Shown one piece after another: positions 25,076 to 34,635 of a stretch of 64,000 bases of DNA; position 1 is the stretch's first letter; the number at the start of each line of letters is the position of its first letter. Below the pieces are notes generated by a model. It was given only the letters and a program-made list of their open reading frames with translations. It had not been told where the DNA came from and searched no databases. A program made the position numbers and the translations under genes. The stretch is from Paenibacillus sp. YPG26 (lineage in GTDB: Bacteria; Bacillota; Bacilli; Paenibacillales; Paenibacillaceae), in the NCBI RefSeq assembly GCF_023704175.1, contig NZ_CP084530.1, forward strand, positions 2,707,501 to 2,771,500. Direction: 5' to 3'.

Positions 25076-26170
25076 TTAACGGTGGTCGGCTCCAACCGCT
25101 TCGGATATATGTGAGAATCCGTCACGCGCGAGCAGCTCACGTAATCCCCGGTGTATCCGGCGGTTAATCTCCGGTCCCTCATATATCAGCGCGGTGTAGA
25201 TCTCCACAAGACTTGCGCCGGCACGAATTTTCTCATAGGCGTCCTCACTGCTGAAGATCCCCCCTGATCCGATGATCGGAAGCCGGCCTTCGGTCTGACG
25301 GTATATTCTAGATATAATCTCGGTGGAACGCTGCTTCAGCGGACGTCCGCTAAGCCCTCCAGTCTCCTTGGCGTTCGTGTGTGTAAGACCTTGACGGGAA
25401 ATGGTTGTATTGGTTGCGATAATTCCCGATACGCCGCTTGCTGCAATGGTATTCACCATGAATTCAAGCTCTTCATCACTTACGTCCGGAGCAATCTTAA
25501 CGAGAACTGCCTTGGCCTTCCCCGATCTCTCGTTATGAATCCTCATCTCATCCATCACCGCAGACAACAGGGAAGCCAGCTCGCTCCCATGCTGAAGGGC
25601 GCGAAGGTCAGGTGTATTGGGCGAACTGATATTAACCACGAAGAAATCAGCATGCGGATATAGAGCTGAGATACACTTCTCATAATCCCGATGCGCTTCT
25701 TCATTCGGAGTCACTTTGTTCTTGCCGATATTCACAGCTACAGGAACCTGCCGGGCGGGCAGGGCAGCCAGTGTGCCCGCCATCGCCTCCGCTCCTTTGT
25801 TATTGAAGCCCATTCTGTTGACAAGGGCTTCGTCTGGCGGAAGACGGAACAACCGCGGCTGGTCATTGCCCGGCTGGCTGACAGGCGTCACTGTCCCTAC
25901 CTCCATGAATCCGAAGCCAATCGAGGAGAATCCCTCTACCGCTTCAGCATTCTTATCCAGGCCTGCGGCCAGTCCGACCGGTGTCGGGAAATGGATGCCG
26001 AACAAATCAACTGCCAAATCCGGCGTTTCATTTACCCCGTATAATTTATTAAGAAGCTTAATGCCTCCTGGCATTTTGGCCGTTTTATGTAACCCGCCGA
26101 TCACTAAATGGTGCGCCTTCTCAGGATCTATTCGGAAGAATACGGGCTTACCCACGTTGCGATATAACAC
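25076..26170 (-). CDS. pyrD: Dihydroorotate dehydrogenase (quinone), class 2
   Basis: A 364-aa flavoenzyme oxidising dihydroorotate to orotate with quinone in pyrimidine synthesis. The N-terminal helices (FFRIDPEKAHHLVIGGLH) associate with the membrane; FMN and substrate residues are in PVGLAAGLDKNAE, NRMGFNN, the catalytic serine loop NISSPNTPDLR and IIGSGGIFS. It starts with GTG behind GGAGTGAG. B. subtilis uses the class 1B PyrD/PyrK pair instead; class 2 outside a pyr operon is typical of Paenibacillaceae. Confidence 0.92.
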   Translation of the reverse strand: MLYRNVGKPVFFRIDPEKAHHLVIGGLHKTAKMPGGIKLLNKLYGVNETPDLAVDLFGIHFPTPVGLAAGLDKNAEAVEGFSSIGFGFMEVGTVTPVSQPGNDQPRLFRLPPDEALVNRMGFNNKGAEAMAGTLAALPARQVPVAVNIGKNKVTPNEEAHRDYEKCISALYPHADFFVVNISSPNTPDLRALQHGSELASLLSAVMDEMRIHNERSGKAKAVLVKIAPDVSDEELEFMVNTIAASGVSGIIATNTTISRQGLTHTNAKETGGLSGRPLKQRSTEIISRIYRQTEGRLPIIGSGGIFSSEDAYEKIRAGASLVEIYTALIYEGPEINRRIHRGLRELLARDGFSHISEAVGADHR

Positions 26171-26446
26171 TGTTCACTCACTCCGTTCCTCTTCGGGTGG
26201 ACATTTTGCCCCATATCCCAGTTTAGCGTGTTCTATGTGAAAAGAAAAGTCTTGAACTCCGTCCCTGATCTCAAGGACAAAGCATATCAACATTCAATTT
26301 GAAAGCCATTACAATAAGAACGTATTACTTTCGGCTTCTTAAATATTGTATGTAGAAAAGTCATGAAAGGGTATCAGCTCTAAGTCAGCCAAACGCAAGC
26401 CGCCAACTCTGATTGTATTCACCGTGCTCCTGATATGGAGGAAGAT

Positions 26447-27877
26447 CTAATTCAACCAGCGGTATACCTTGCGTGGATTGTTCTGGTTCTGTCTGTCCCT
26501 GAGAACGAATCGTTCCTTTGATCGTCCGGCGAGCTCAGGCACAGTCCCCTTTCCAATCGTAACCTTGGTTCCGGCAGGAGCAAGATCGAACAGTTCCTCC
26601 ACATCCTCCTTGCTCATTCTGATGCAGCCCAGAGATTCATCCTTTCCTATACTATCCGGCTCATTCGTCCCGTGGATGGCATAATCCGTATCCGAAAGCT
26701 GCATACCACGGCTGCCAAATTCCCCATTGTCTCTTCCATTCGGATTGATGACCTTGTCCGTAACCACGTAGCTGCCTTCCGGGGTCCGATCCCCTCCGAG
26801 CCCAACCTTATAGCTTCGCACTACTACATTCCCGCTCGTTAAGGCAAGCTGATGGCTCGTCTTATCCACCAGAATTTCTAATGGCTCTATCAGATAGGGC
26901 TCATGACCGGCTGTGGATCCCTTACGTTGACCCTGACCTGCATCCACGTTAGAAGCTGTACCTGGAACCTCTGTATTCCTCTGACTAACGGACTGCTCCT
27001 CAGCCAGCTGAACCGCCTGCCTGTAGGCACGCTCAAGCTCCGGGCTGGTTCCCGCAATCCAATTGTCCGGGAAGGGCTTGACCAGCTCGCCTAACCCTGT
27101 AGGGAGACGTCCATTCTTCTGTGTAAAATGATGGATGGCCGAGGACGCAACAGCATAGGCTTCCTGCTCCTTCGTCCACTGCAGCGCTTTTTTCTGCAGC
27201 GGCCCTGCATCCGGCGGCTTACATTCACAGCTTCTTGCGTCATACGCCTGCAAGGCTGCCCGGCCGCTGGCCGCATCCCGTTCGACCGTGAACAATACCG
27301 GCATATCCCGCTTCCATAACCTCCAGCGTCCCTTTTGCTCCATGCCAAGAACAGCAGTCAGACTGGCATTGGGCCTCGAACTAGTCAGAAGTTCATCTAA
27401 CGCAGCCCCCTTCGTGGAAGTATCTCCAACAGGGCTTGCCGTGAAGGTCAGGGTCCTCACTGTGGTAAGCTCCTCCCGGACTACTTCCTCATTCACAGGC
27501 AGCTCAGGCAGGGTATACAGTTCTTTTACAGAGGGGTCATACTCCGAACTTGCCGTAACCATACTGGAACCCGGGTCATCCATAGCCGGGATGAACATTA
27601 GCAGTAGAAGCATAAGAGCGAGGAGCAATCTGCGTCTTCGCTTAATCCGGCGATCCTTGTGGGCAGATGCCTCCATAAGCCTTGCTTCATACTCCTTCCA
27701 TAACTCCGAGGGAACCTTGCTGCTCTCAAAAGCCTCATAGATCTGACCCGCCTTATTGAAGCAGTAATTCGCTTTCCCTGCCTGTCCAGTCCTTTCATAT
27801 TCCTTCCCGAGTAAGTACCACGCCATTTTGTTGCCCGGATGCATCTGCACATATTTCTTGAGGTATGACGGATTCAT
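26447..27877 (-). CDS. Membrane-anchored L,D-transpeptidase with N-terminal TPR-like region
   Basis: A 476-aa protein with three parts: a cytoplasmic TPR-like stretch (residues 1-70, WYLLGKEYERTGQAGKANYC), one membrane helix (about 84-98, LLLALMLLLLMFI), and an extracellular part ending in a YkuD domain (about 320-455). The catalytic stretch is YAIHGTNEPDSIG followed by SLGCIRM with the nucleophilic Cys; the usual (S/T)HGC histidine is Leu here. It would form 3-3 cross-links or attach proteins to peptidoglycan. The gap 26171-26446 upstream of pyrD shows no gene. Confidence 0.85.
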   Translation of the reverse strand: MNPSYLKKYVQMHPGNKMAWYLLGKEYERTGQAGKANYCFNKAGQIYEAFESSKVPSELWKEYEARLMEASAHKDRRIKRRRRLLLALMLLLLMFIPAMDDPGSSMVTASSEYDPSVKELYTLPELPVNEEVVREELTTVRTLTFTASPVGDTSTKGAALDELLTSSRPNASLTAVLGMEQKGRWRLWKRDMPVLFTVERDAASGRAALQAYDARSCECKPPDAGPLQKKALQWTKEQEAYAVASSAIHHFTQKNGRLPTGLGELVKPFPDNWIAGTSPELERAYRQAVQLAEEQSVSQRNTEVPGTASNVDAGQGQRKGSTAGHEPYLIEPLEILVDKTSHQLALTSGNVVVRSYKVGLGGDRTPEGSYVVTDKVINPNGRDNGEFGSRGMQLSDTDYAIHGTNEPDSIGKDESLGCIRMSKEDVEELFDLAPAGTKVTIGKGTVPELAGRSKERFVLRDRQNQNNPRKVYRWLN

Positions 27878-28139
27878 CGCAACCTCCCTTTTTATCAGAG
27901 CCCAACTAAATAAGCGCGGCTCATTAATCTCCGTATATATGTATAACTCTATCTGTATATCGGCACATTGCCCCGGGGCTATCAGAGTCTAAAGGAACAG
28001 ATTGGCAAGACAAGACTTATTACCCACATACAGGACTATGATGCTCAACAACAACAAGGAGAAGATAGAGAAAGAGACACCCTCCACATGGTCAGCGGAA
28101 AATGTCTCCTGTTCTGCAAAAAAACTGCTATAGACGGGA

Positions 28140-28472
<333 letters not shown>

Positions 28473-28503
28473 TCACCTTACTGACCAGTGATTATCATTC
28501 TCA

Positions 28504-29787
28504 TTATTCCCTTTTCTCACGCAGAAAATCTGTCTGCAGCGAGGTGCCCCGAAGCTTGTGATTCCGGATCAGCGTAGACGGGTCATCGCCAAGCATGCCC
28601 GCGGTTAGAACGGCGTTCTCTCCGAACTTGTCCCTCAGCATATCCATAGCCTTGGTAAGCTGTTCTTTCTTCGGTTGTTTCTCATAGTCGAACAGATCGA
28701 GCTGAAGCGCCGAATCCTCTTTGGCGACAAGATTCTGAAGTGTAATTCCCAGCAGCCGGACCGGACGGTCTTCCTTCCAGTGCCTGCGGTACAATGTACA
28801 GGCTTCCCGGTAGATGTCATCCATATTCTCAGTTAGCTTCTCTAAAGTGTGTGAGCGGGTAATTGTCTTCATATCTGGCGTGCGGATCGTAATCTGCACG
28901 GTCTGTGCCATCATATGCTGTCTGCGCAGCCGGCGTGCTACCTGATCGGCCAGATTCAGCATCACCCGGGATACGTCATCCATGCTGCTAATGTCTCTCG
29001 GAAGCGTAGTCGTATGACCAACTGACTTATTCTTGCCCTGATCTTCTTGGACAGGTGAATCATCAAGCCCGTATGCGGCCTTCTTCATCCACATGCCCGT
29101 TACTCCGAATCTTTCAACCAGCACGCGTTCATCTGTTCCGGCTAATTGGCCGAGGGTGTATATCCCCATCTTCTGAAGCTTCTCCGCTGTCTTCTTGCCT
29201 ATTCCGTACATTTGACTGCAGGGCCGATCCCACAGCAGTCCAGGTACATCCCGGATCCGAAGCACAGTTATGCCGTTTGGCTTCTTCATATCCGAGCCCA
29301 TCTTGGCCAGCAGCTTGTTGGGGGCGATACCGATCGAGCATGGCAGTCCAAGCTCATTCATAATCCGCTCCTGAATCTCCTCCGCAATCTCCAGCGGTGT
29401 GCCGAACTGCTTCGACCCTGTTATATCCAGATAACACTCATCAATGGAGACAGCCTGAAGAAGAGGGGTATATCCGTAGGCAATATTCATGAAAGCTTTG
29501 GAATACTTACGGTATAAATGAAAATTCGGAGCAATGACGATCAAATCCGGACATATTTTGAGCGCCTGGCTCACCAGCATGCCTGTAGAGATTCCAAGCT
29601 GCCGGGCAGCATATGAACAGGTGACGATAACGCCCTTGCGCAGCTCTACACTGCCAGCTACAGCTGTCGGCTTGCTCTTGTACTTATCAGGCTCTTCAGC
29701 CTCATGCACCGAGCAATAGAAAGCGTTCATATCAATATGTAATATGACCCGGCCTTTAGCGGGATAGTAATCCTCCACGTTCCTCAC
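28504..29787 (-). CDS. dinB: DNA polymerase IV, Y family
   Basis: A 427-aa translesion polymerase. Palm-domain metal ligands are in LHIDMNAFYCSVHEAEEP and SIDECYLDI; the helix-hairpin-helix is MYGIGKKTAEKLQKMGI; the little-finger domain follows. A beta-clamp binding motif QLDLF is at about residue 373. The GTG start has TGAGGG 6 nt upstream. The protein belongs to the DinB/YqjH group, which in Bacillus is not strongly SOS-induced; I see no clear LexA box upstream. Confidence 0.9.
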   Translation of the reverse strand: MRNVEDYYPAKGRVILHIDMNAFYCSVHEAEEPDKYKSKPTAVAGSVELRKGVIVTCSYAARQLGISTGMLVSQALKICPDLIVIAPNFHLYRKYSKAFMNIAYGYTPLLQAVSIDECYLDITGSKQFGTPLEIAEEIQERIMNELGLPCSIGIAPNKLLAKMGSDMKKPNGITVLRIRDVPGLLWDRPCSQMYGIGKKTAEKLQKMGIYTLGQLAGTDERVLVERFGVTGMWMKKAAYGLDDSPVQEDQGKNKSVGHTTTLPRDISSMDDVSRVMLNLADQVARRLRRQHMMAQTVQITIRTPDMKTITRSHTLEKLTENMDDIYREACTLYRRHWKEDRPVRLLGITLQNLVAKEDSALQLDLFDYEKQPKKEQLTKAMDMLRDKFGENAVLTAGMLGDDPSTLIRNHKLRGTSLQTDFLREKRE

Positions 29788-29843
29788 CGGAATCCCTCAT
29801 TTCAGAAAAAATAACGGGTTCATGCAAAAAATCCGAATCCGTG

Positions 29844-29871
29844 TTACATTTAAAAAAACAAATGATATAAT
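29844..29871 (+). promoter_or_regulatory. cimA promoter
   Basis: TTACAT (29844-29849) and TATAAT (29866-29871) are spaced by 16 bp within an AT-rich stretch, about 60 bp upstream of the start. No T-box or leader hairpin is present. Confidence 0.65.
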
Positions 29872-29931
29872 ATTTCATTATACCAAAATTTAAGATATTT
29901 TTTCATGACTTTTAAAGGGGGACTCTCCACT

Positions 29932-31548
29932 ATGTCAAAGGCCTTATCCATCTTCGACACCACCTTGCGCGACGGCACACAGGGCGAAGGAATCAGTTTG
30001 TCTGCGGACGACAAATTAAAGATCGCCACGAAGCTAGATCAGCTTGGTGTGCACTATATTGAAGGCGGCATTCCGGGGAGCAATAATAAAGATATCGAAT
30101 TCTTCACACGGGTCAAGAGCCTGGGACTGAACGCCAGAATCGCCGCATTTGGCAGCACCCGCCGCAAAGACAGCATCGCAAGTCAGGATGCGAACCTGAA
30201 CCGTATCGTGGAATCCGGTGTCCAGGCAGCGACACTTGTAGGCAAATCGTGGGATTTCCATGTCCATACGGCTCTTCAGACCTCTCTGGAGGAGAACCTG
30301 GCTATGATCTATGATTCCATTGCTTACCTGAAGCAAAAGGGGCTTGAAGTTATCTTCGATGCGGAGCATTTCTTCGATGGATATAAGAACAATCCCGAAT
30401 ATGCGCTTGCCGTCATGAAGAGAGCTGAAGAAGCCGGGGCGGACTGGCTCGTGATGTGCGACACGAACGGGGGAACCCTCCCGCATGAGGTCCATCATAT
30501 TGTATCCACTTTGGCTGGAAGAGTTACAGCTTCCTCACTCGGGATTCATACTCATAATGACTGCGAACTGGCAGTAGCGAATTCGCTTAGCGCAGTTCAA
30601 GCGGGGGCCAGCCAGATTCAAGGAACGATGAACGGATATGGTGAACGCTGCGGCAATGCCAACCTTTGCAGTATTATTCCTAATCTTCAGCTTAAGATGG
30701 GGTACGAAGTGCTTGAGCCCGCCAAGCTGGCCCAGCTTACGAATACGGCCCGCTATGTCAGTGAGATTGCCAACGTGCACATGCCCAATAACCAGCCATA
30801 TGTCGGAACCTCGGCCTTTGCCCACAAGGGCGGCATTCATGTGTCGGCCATTCTGAGGGATTCTCGCACTTACGAGCATGTAGAGCCGGAGACCGTTGGC
30901 AACAAGCAGCGGGTTCTCGTGTCTGAACTTGCCGGACAGAGCAACATTCTCTCCAAAGCTCAGGATATGGGAATTAACTTCGACCCTAACAATGAAGATA
31001 CCAAAGAAGTGATTAACCGGATCAAGAACCTTGAGCATCAAGGCTACCAGTTCGAGGCAGCCGATGCTTCTCTTGAGCTGCTGCTGAGGCAGGCTAACGG
31101 GGAATTAACGGAATTGTTCGTATTTGAGTCTTTCAAGATGCTTGTTGAGAAGACGGCAGGCAGACCGGTCGTATCGGAAGCCTTTGTCAAAATCAACATC
31201 GGCGGCTCCAGCGTGTACACCGCTGCCGAGGGTAATGGACCTGTCAACGCACTGGACAATGCTCTGCGCAAGGCACTCAGTACCTATTTCCCACGTCTTA
31301 ATGAAATGCATTTATCCGATTATAAAGTCCGTGTACTGGATGAGATGGATGCTACGGCTTCCAAGGTGAGAGTTCTAATTGAATCGCGCGACCTCTCGAC
31401 TTCGTGGAACACGGTTGGCGTATCCGGCAACGTGATCGAAGCCAGCTGGGAAGCGCTTGTGGATAGTATTCGTTATGCTCTTCTTGGCGAGACCAGGCTT
31501 GAGAATCAAGAGGTCTCAGCGCATCGGGGCGGACTGGTGAACCATTGA
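29932..31548 (+). CDS. cimA: (R)-citramalate synthase
   Basis: A 538-aa HMGL-like enzyme condensing pyruvate and acetyl-CoA to citramalate, a threonine-independent route to 2-oxobutyrate and isoleucine. The catalytic barrel starts SIFDTTLRDGTQGEGISLS, with LGVHYIEGGIPGS and the metal-binding GIHTHNDCELAVANSL; MNGYGERCGNANL follows. The C-terminal LeuA-type dimer/regulatory domain (about 390-530) probably binds isoleucine. The start at 29932 follows AAGGGGG. The long form and EGGIPG motif favour CimA over LeuA or homocitrate synthase. Confidence 0.88.
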   Translation: MSKALSIFDTTLRDGTQGEGISLSADDKLKIATKLDQLGVHYIEGGIPGSNNKDIEFFTRVKSLGLNARIAAFGSTRRKDSIASQDANLNRIVESGVQAATLVGKSWDFHVHTALQTSLEENLAMIYDSIAYLKQKGLEVIFDAEHFFDGYKNNPEYALAVMKRAEEAGADWLVMCDTNGGTLPHEVHHIVSTLAGRVTASSLGIHTHNDCELAVANSLSAVQAGASQIQGTMNGYGERCGNANLCSIIPNLQLKMGYEVLEPAKLAQLTNTARYVSEIANVHMPNNQPYVGTSAFAHKGGIHVSAILRDSRTYEHVEPETVGNKQRVLVSELAGQSNILSKAQDMGINFDPNNEDTKEVINRIKNLEHQGYQFEAADASLELLLRQANGELTELFVFESFKMLVEKTAGRPVVSEAFVKINIGGSSVYTAAEGNGPVNALDNALRKALSTYFPRLNEMHLSDYKVRVLDEMDATASKVRVLIESRDLSTSWNTVGVSGNVIEASWEALVDSIRYALLGETRLENQEVSAHRGGLVNH

Positions 31549-31589
31549 TTTTGGGTGGGGACTTCCTATAGAATGTATAAATGACATCA

Positions 31590-31632
31590 AAGGCCCGGCT
31601 GATCCTCTTTCAGGAAAAGTCGGGCCTTCTTC
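31590..31632. terminator. Terminator of cimA
   Basis: AAGGCCCG (31590-31597) pairs with CGGGCCTT (31621-31628) and is followed by CTTC. It probably also serves the convergent thioredoxin-like gene. Confidence 0.7.
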
Positions 31633-31652
31633 ACAGACATCATTACAATTTA

Positions 31653-32228
31653 TTACATTTCAACCAAATCTGCTAATTTTTGTTCCAGTTGTTCAGCTGA
31701 GACCGTTCCAATGATAATATCCTGAATCACGCCGTCACGGTCAATTAACACATTCGTCGGAAAAGCAACGCCATTATACATCCGATAGGCAGCTTCCTTC
31801 TCATCCAGAAGGACCGGGAAGTTTATCTTATACTGCTGGACGAACTCCTTCACTTTAGAAAGCTGGTCATACATGGTAACATTTACACTATAGATATCCA
31901 GACTCTGACTATACTTGTCGGCCATCCTAACCAAATCAGGCGCTTCCTCCTTGCAGGGATCACACCAGGAAGCCCAGAAGTTGACAAGCATCGGCTTATC
32001 ACGCTTCCCGCCGACCTGGTAGGTCTTCCCGTCAAGGCCAGTCAAGGTGAATGAAGGAGCGGCTGCACCTGGCTTCAGGCCACTCTTAGCGAGTGCGGTT
32101 GCACTAAGTGAAGGCTGCTGCTTGTCTGCAGAACCGAACAGGGACAGGCCTCCCTTATCCAAATTCTGATATAAGGCCACACCAAGAAGCAGAGCAATTC
32201 CCAGCAGAATGAAGCCATTTCGTCTCAT
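31653..32228 (-). CDS. Membrane-anchored thiol-disulfide oxidoreductase, TlpA/ResA-like
   Basis: A 191-aa protein with an N-terminal uncleaved anchor (residues 5-20, GFILLGIALLLGVALY) and an extracytoplasmic thioredoxin fold. The active site is NFWASWCDPCKEEAP, with the cis-Pro in VAFPTNVLID. Family members reduce disulfides in cytochrome c maturation (ResA) or sporulation (StoA); no ccs/res genes are here, so the partner is not known. It stands alone between convergent cimA and the JAMM gene. Confidence 0.87.
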   Translation of the reverse strand: MRRNGFILLGIALLLGVALYQNLDKGGLSLFGSADKQQPSLSATALAKSGLKPGAAAPSFTLTGLDGKTYQVGGKRDKPMLVNFWASWCDPCKEEAPDLVRMADKYSQSLDIYSVNVTMYDQLSKVKEFVQQYKINFPVLLDEKEAAYRMYNGVAFPTNVLIDRDGVIQDIIIGTVSAEQLEQKLADLVEM

Positions 32229-32361
32229 TGATTCTCTTTCCTTTGCACTAGGGTATTATTCTTATACTTCCATTATTGTACCCTTAAATCGCGATTTGTT
32301 ACAGGGATCCTACAAATAGAGGGATTGCACTTTCCAGATAGATTCAAAAGGAGCGAATACC

Positions 32362-32808
32362 ATGCATCTTCAATCCAGACAGCTATGTGTGATAACCCCC
32401 GAGACACGCCGCTTGTTGGTTACTCATTTATACCGCGTGTTCCCTGAGGAGGGCTGCGGAGCCCTCCTTGGCAGCAAGACGGAAGAAGGATGGATCATTG
32501 ATCATTTCCAGCCGATCCGCAATACGTCGAGCAATCCGCAGCATACATTCAAGCTTGACCCTACGGGTTGGATTACTTCGAGCTTTAACCCAAGGCTGCT
32601 TGGAATATTTCATACTCATCCTACCTCATCTCCTGAACCTTCACCGGAGGATTTATTACAGCTGCAGCTCTTTGGAGAGATGGTGCCTCTATACCTGATT
32701 GCTTCACGAACAACAAATGACGGCGAACCGGACGCCGACATTGGCGCTTACACGGTTCACCGTCAACCTAACGGGTTATTCACTTTAGAACCATTAAGCC
32801 TGGCTTAA
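32362..32808 (+). CDS. JAMM/MPN+ metallopeptidase, M67 family
   Basis: A 148-aa stand-alone JAB1/MPN+ domain. The zinc ligands follow the E...HxHxxxxxxPSxxD pattern: Glu in FPEEGCGALLG, then GIFHTHPTSSPEPSPED. Bacterial members process sulfur-carrier or ubiquitin-like proteins or cysteine-attached precursors, but no ThiS/MoaD-type partner lies nearby. The last 15 bp overlap the convergent exonuclease gene. Start at ATG 32362 follows AAAGGAG. Confidence 0.85.
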   Translation: MHLQSRQLCVITPETRRLLVTHLYRVFPEEGCGALLGSKTEEGWIIDHFQPIRNTSSNPQHTFKLDPTGWITSSFNPRLLGIFHTHPTSSPEPSPEDLLQLQLFGEMVPLYLIASRTTNDGEPDADIGAYTVHRQPNGLFTLEPLSLA

Positions 32809-33528
32809 AAATACGTATAAGTCCCCTAGTGTTGATACTTTGTTCTGTCTCAGTCTCGGGATGAGCGCCGCCCATAAAGCTGCGGTCATCCTTGAGTCGT
32901 GCAGCGCGTGATGTCTCATTGTAATCTCAATTCCATGGACATCCAGCCAATCATCCAGACTAGTAATGCCCCTATGGGGCTCCAGCTTGCCCGCGATCAT
33001 CATCGTATCCAGAACCCGGTGTCCCAAATGCGTCTTTGTCGTTCTCCAAAGAGCATGATCGAGAAACGACTTATCGTGTGCGCTCCCGTGGGCAATAAGG
33101 ACTCTATCATCGATGAAGGTCATGAAACCATGCAGGGATTCCACAAGTGGCGGAGCCTGGTCGGACATTTCCTGGGTAATACCAGTTAACTCTATAACCG
33201 ATTCAGGGATTTGTCCTGAACACTTGCTGAGTGCATAATACGTCTCATTTGTAATTTGGCCGCCCTCCATTTTCACAGCACCAAAGGAAATTATTTCATC
33301 TCCATAACGGGTATGGAAGCCTGACGTCTCCAGATCAAACACAGCCGTCTTGAGTTCAGCTAGAGGTATGTGCAGAGTCTCGGGCCTGCGTTGTCCTTTG
33401 GTTAGAGATCTGATGAAGGCGATTTGTTGAGCACTTGGATCTCCCGTCATAGAGGCCAAGGATGCAGGAACTGTGCGGGTCTTCAGCGCATCCCAGAAAC
33501 CTCCACCCTTCTTCACCGGCTCTCTCAT
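32794..33528 (-). CDS. DEDDh 3'-5' exonuclease (PolC/DnaQ-like)
   Basis: A 244-aa exonuclease. Motif ExoI is TAVFDLETSGFHTRYGDEII (D and E ligands, about 61-80), ExoII is in LIAHGSAHDKSFLDHAL, and ExoIII includes HHALHDSRMTAAL with the general-base His. The fold is that of the DNA polymerase III epsilon proofreading subunit, but here it is a separate protein. Its start codon overlaps the DUF294 stop (ATGA), and this pair follows the ammonium transporter in the same direction. Substrate is unknown. Confidence 0.87.
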   Translation of the reverse strand: MREPVKKGGGFWDALKTRTVPASLASMTGDPSAQQIAFIRSLTKGQRRPETLHIPLAELKTAVFDLETSGFHTRYGDEIISFGAVKMEGGQITNETYYALSKCSGQIPESVIELTGITQEMSDQAPPLVESLHGFMTFIDDRVLIAHGSAHDKSFLDHALWRTTKTHLGHRVLDTMMIAGKLEPHRGITSLDDWLDVHGIEITMRHHALHDSRMTAALWAALIPRLRQNKVSTLGDLYVFLSQA

Positions 33529-34601
33529 AGGCCCTTCCTCTCCGAGAACCGCAGCTGTCTCTGAAGGGTTCTATACAGCAGCTTCACTGCACCAAGGCTC
33601 TCTCTAAGTTCCCGTACAACATCCTTTTGCTTCATAATCGAGGGACTCAAATATGGACTGCCCTGAGGATTACCTTCATGGTCTGAATATGAGGCCAGCG
33701 ATCTTAACTTGAGCGAGGAATGAAAGGAATGACGGCAAGCTTCCAGCCAGTGACCGGGGATTGCTTCCATCTGAATTAATATACGCAGCCGCTCTATCGT
33801 AGACGTCTCTTGAATGCCATACTGAAGCGCAATACAGCGCAGACCGTTCACAAGCGGCATGTAAAGTCCATATTTGATATCAAAGCTTCCGGCATGATCT
33901 CCAAAGGGCTCTGTGATCACTTGTCCGAGGACATTCAATCCTGCCTTATGCCTGACGGTTCCACGGAGCAGCGCAGAAGTCAATCTATCGCTAGGCTCCA
34001 TCACCTTCTGGAAAATCCCCTTCCACTCAGCCGCCAGCTCCCTGTTTCCTGTAATAAACCTCATATCCGATGCCATATTCAGATACCTGACGTGCTCCCA
34101 TTGAAGCTCATCACGCCAGCCCTTCAGCTGTCTCTGCCAGCCATCCAGAGTACGACGCCACAGGGGATTAGTCAGCATGACATTTCCAGGGCATGGCGGA
34201 TAACCCGCTTTCTCCAGTATTTTAGTTAGAGTACCCGCAAAATACTTGTAATAGATCCCGCTCCGCTCTCCCCCGCCTTCACCTATAATCAAGCCATTAT
34301 CCTGGTCGCTCCAGAGTGTCTGTTCAGCGCGCCCGCCGCTGCCAAATGTAACAAAAGCATAAGGGACAGGCGGTGCGCCAATCCCTTCAGCTTCCATTAC
34401 CCTCTCCGCCAGATAAGCTGCACGAATCATCACTTCATCATGCATGAGGTTAACCGCACGGCTCCATTCGGGTATAGGCATCGTGCCGAAATTCCCCCAT
34501 AAGCAGCTTTGTTCCTTGACTCTCTCGGCCCGTAATGTACGGGGGGAGGAAGCTGCACGTATGCCCGCATAGTTATTCTCATAGACCAGTGCTTCTGACA
34601 T
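33525..34601 (-). CDS. DUF294 nucleotidyltransferase-like protein
   Basis: A 358-aa protein with a GlnD-type nucleotidyltransferase core: FVTFGSGGRAEQTLWSDQDN (about 84-103) supplies the GS motif and two acidic metal ligands, and a C-terminal DUF294_C-like helical substrate domain follows (about 200-350). The CBS and cyclic-nucleotide domains usual in longer DUF294 proteins are absent. It begins 34 bp after amt with no terminator, and overlaps the exonuclease gene by 4 bp. Because GlnD uridylylates PII at ammonium transporters, a role in nitrogen signalling is tempting, but unproven. Confidence 0.82.
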   Translation of the reverse strand: MSEALVYENNYAGIRAASSPRTLRAERVKEQSCLWGNFGTMPIPEWSRAVNLMHDEVMIRAAYLAERVMEAEGIGAPPVPYAFVTFGSGGRAEQTLWSDQDNGLIIGEGGGERSGIYYKYFAGTLTKILEKAGYPPCPGNVMLTNPLWRRTLDGWQRQLKGWRDELQWEHVRYLNMASDMRFITGNRELAAEWKGIFQKVMEPSDRLTSALLRGTVRHKAGLNVLGQVITEPFGDHAGSFDIKYGLYMPLVNGLRCIALQYGIQETSTIERLRILIQMEAIPGHWLEACRHSFHSSLKLRSLASYSDHEGNPQGSPYLSPSIMKQKDVVRELRESLGAVKLLYRTLQRQLRFSERKGL

Positions 34602-34635
34602 GAGTCCACACTTCCTCTCCCTGATTAGTAGTCAC

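Noticed and set aside
29788..29931. T-box or leucine-type attenuator upstream of cimA
   Set aside because: The 144-bp interval is AT-rich with a plain promoter and lacks both the T-box sequence and a terminator hairpin.
30535..31041. Minus-strand frame of 168 codons inside cimA
   Set aside because: Antisense shadow of a well-supported gene without ribosome site.
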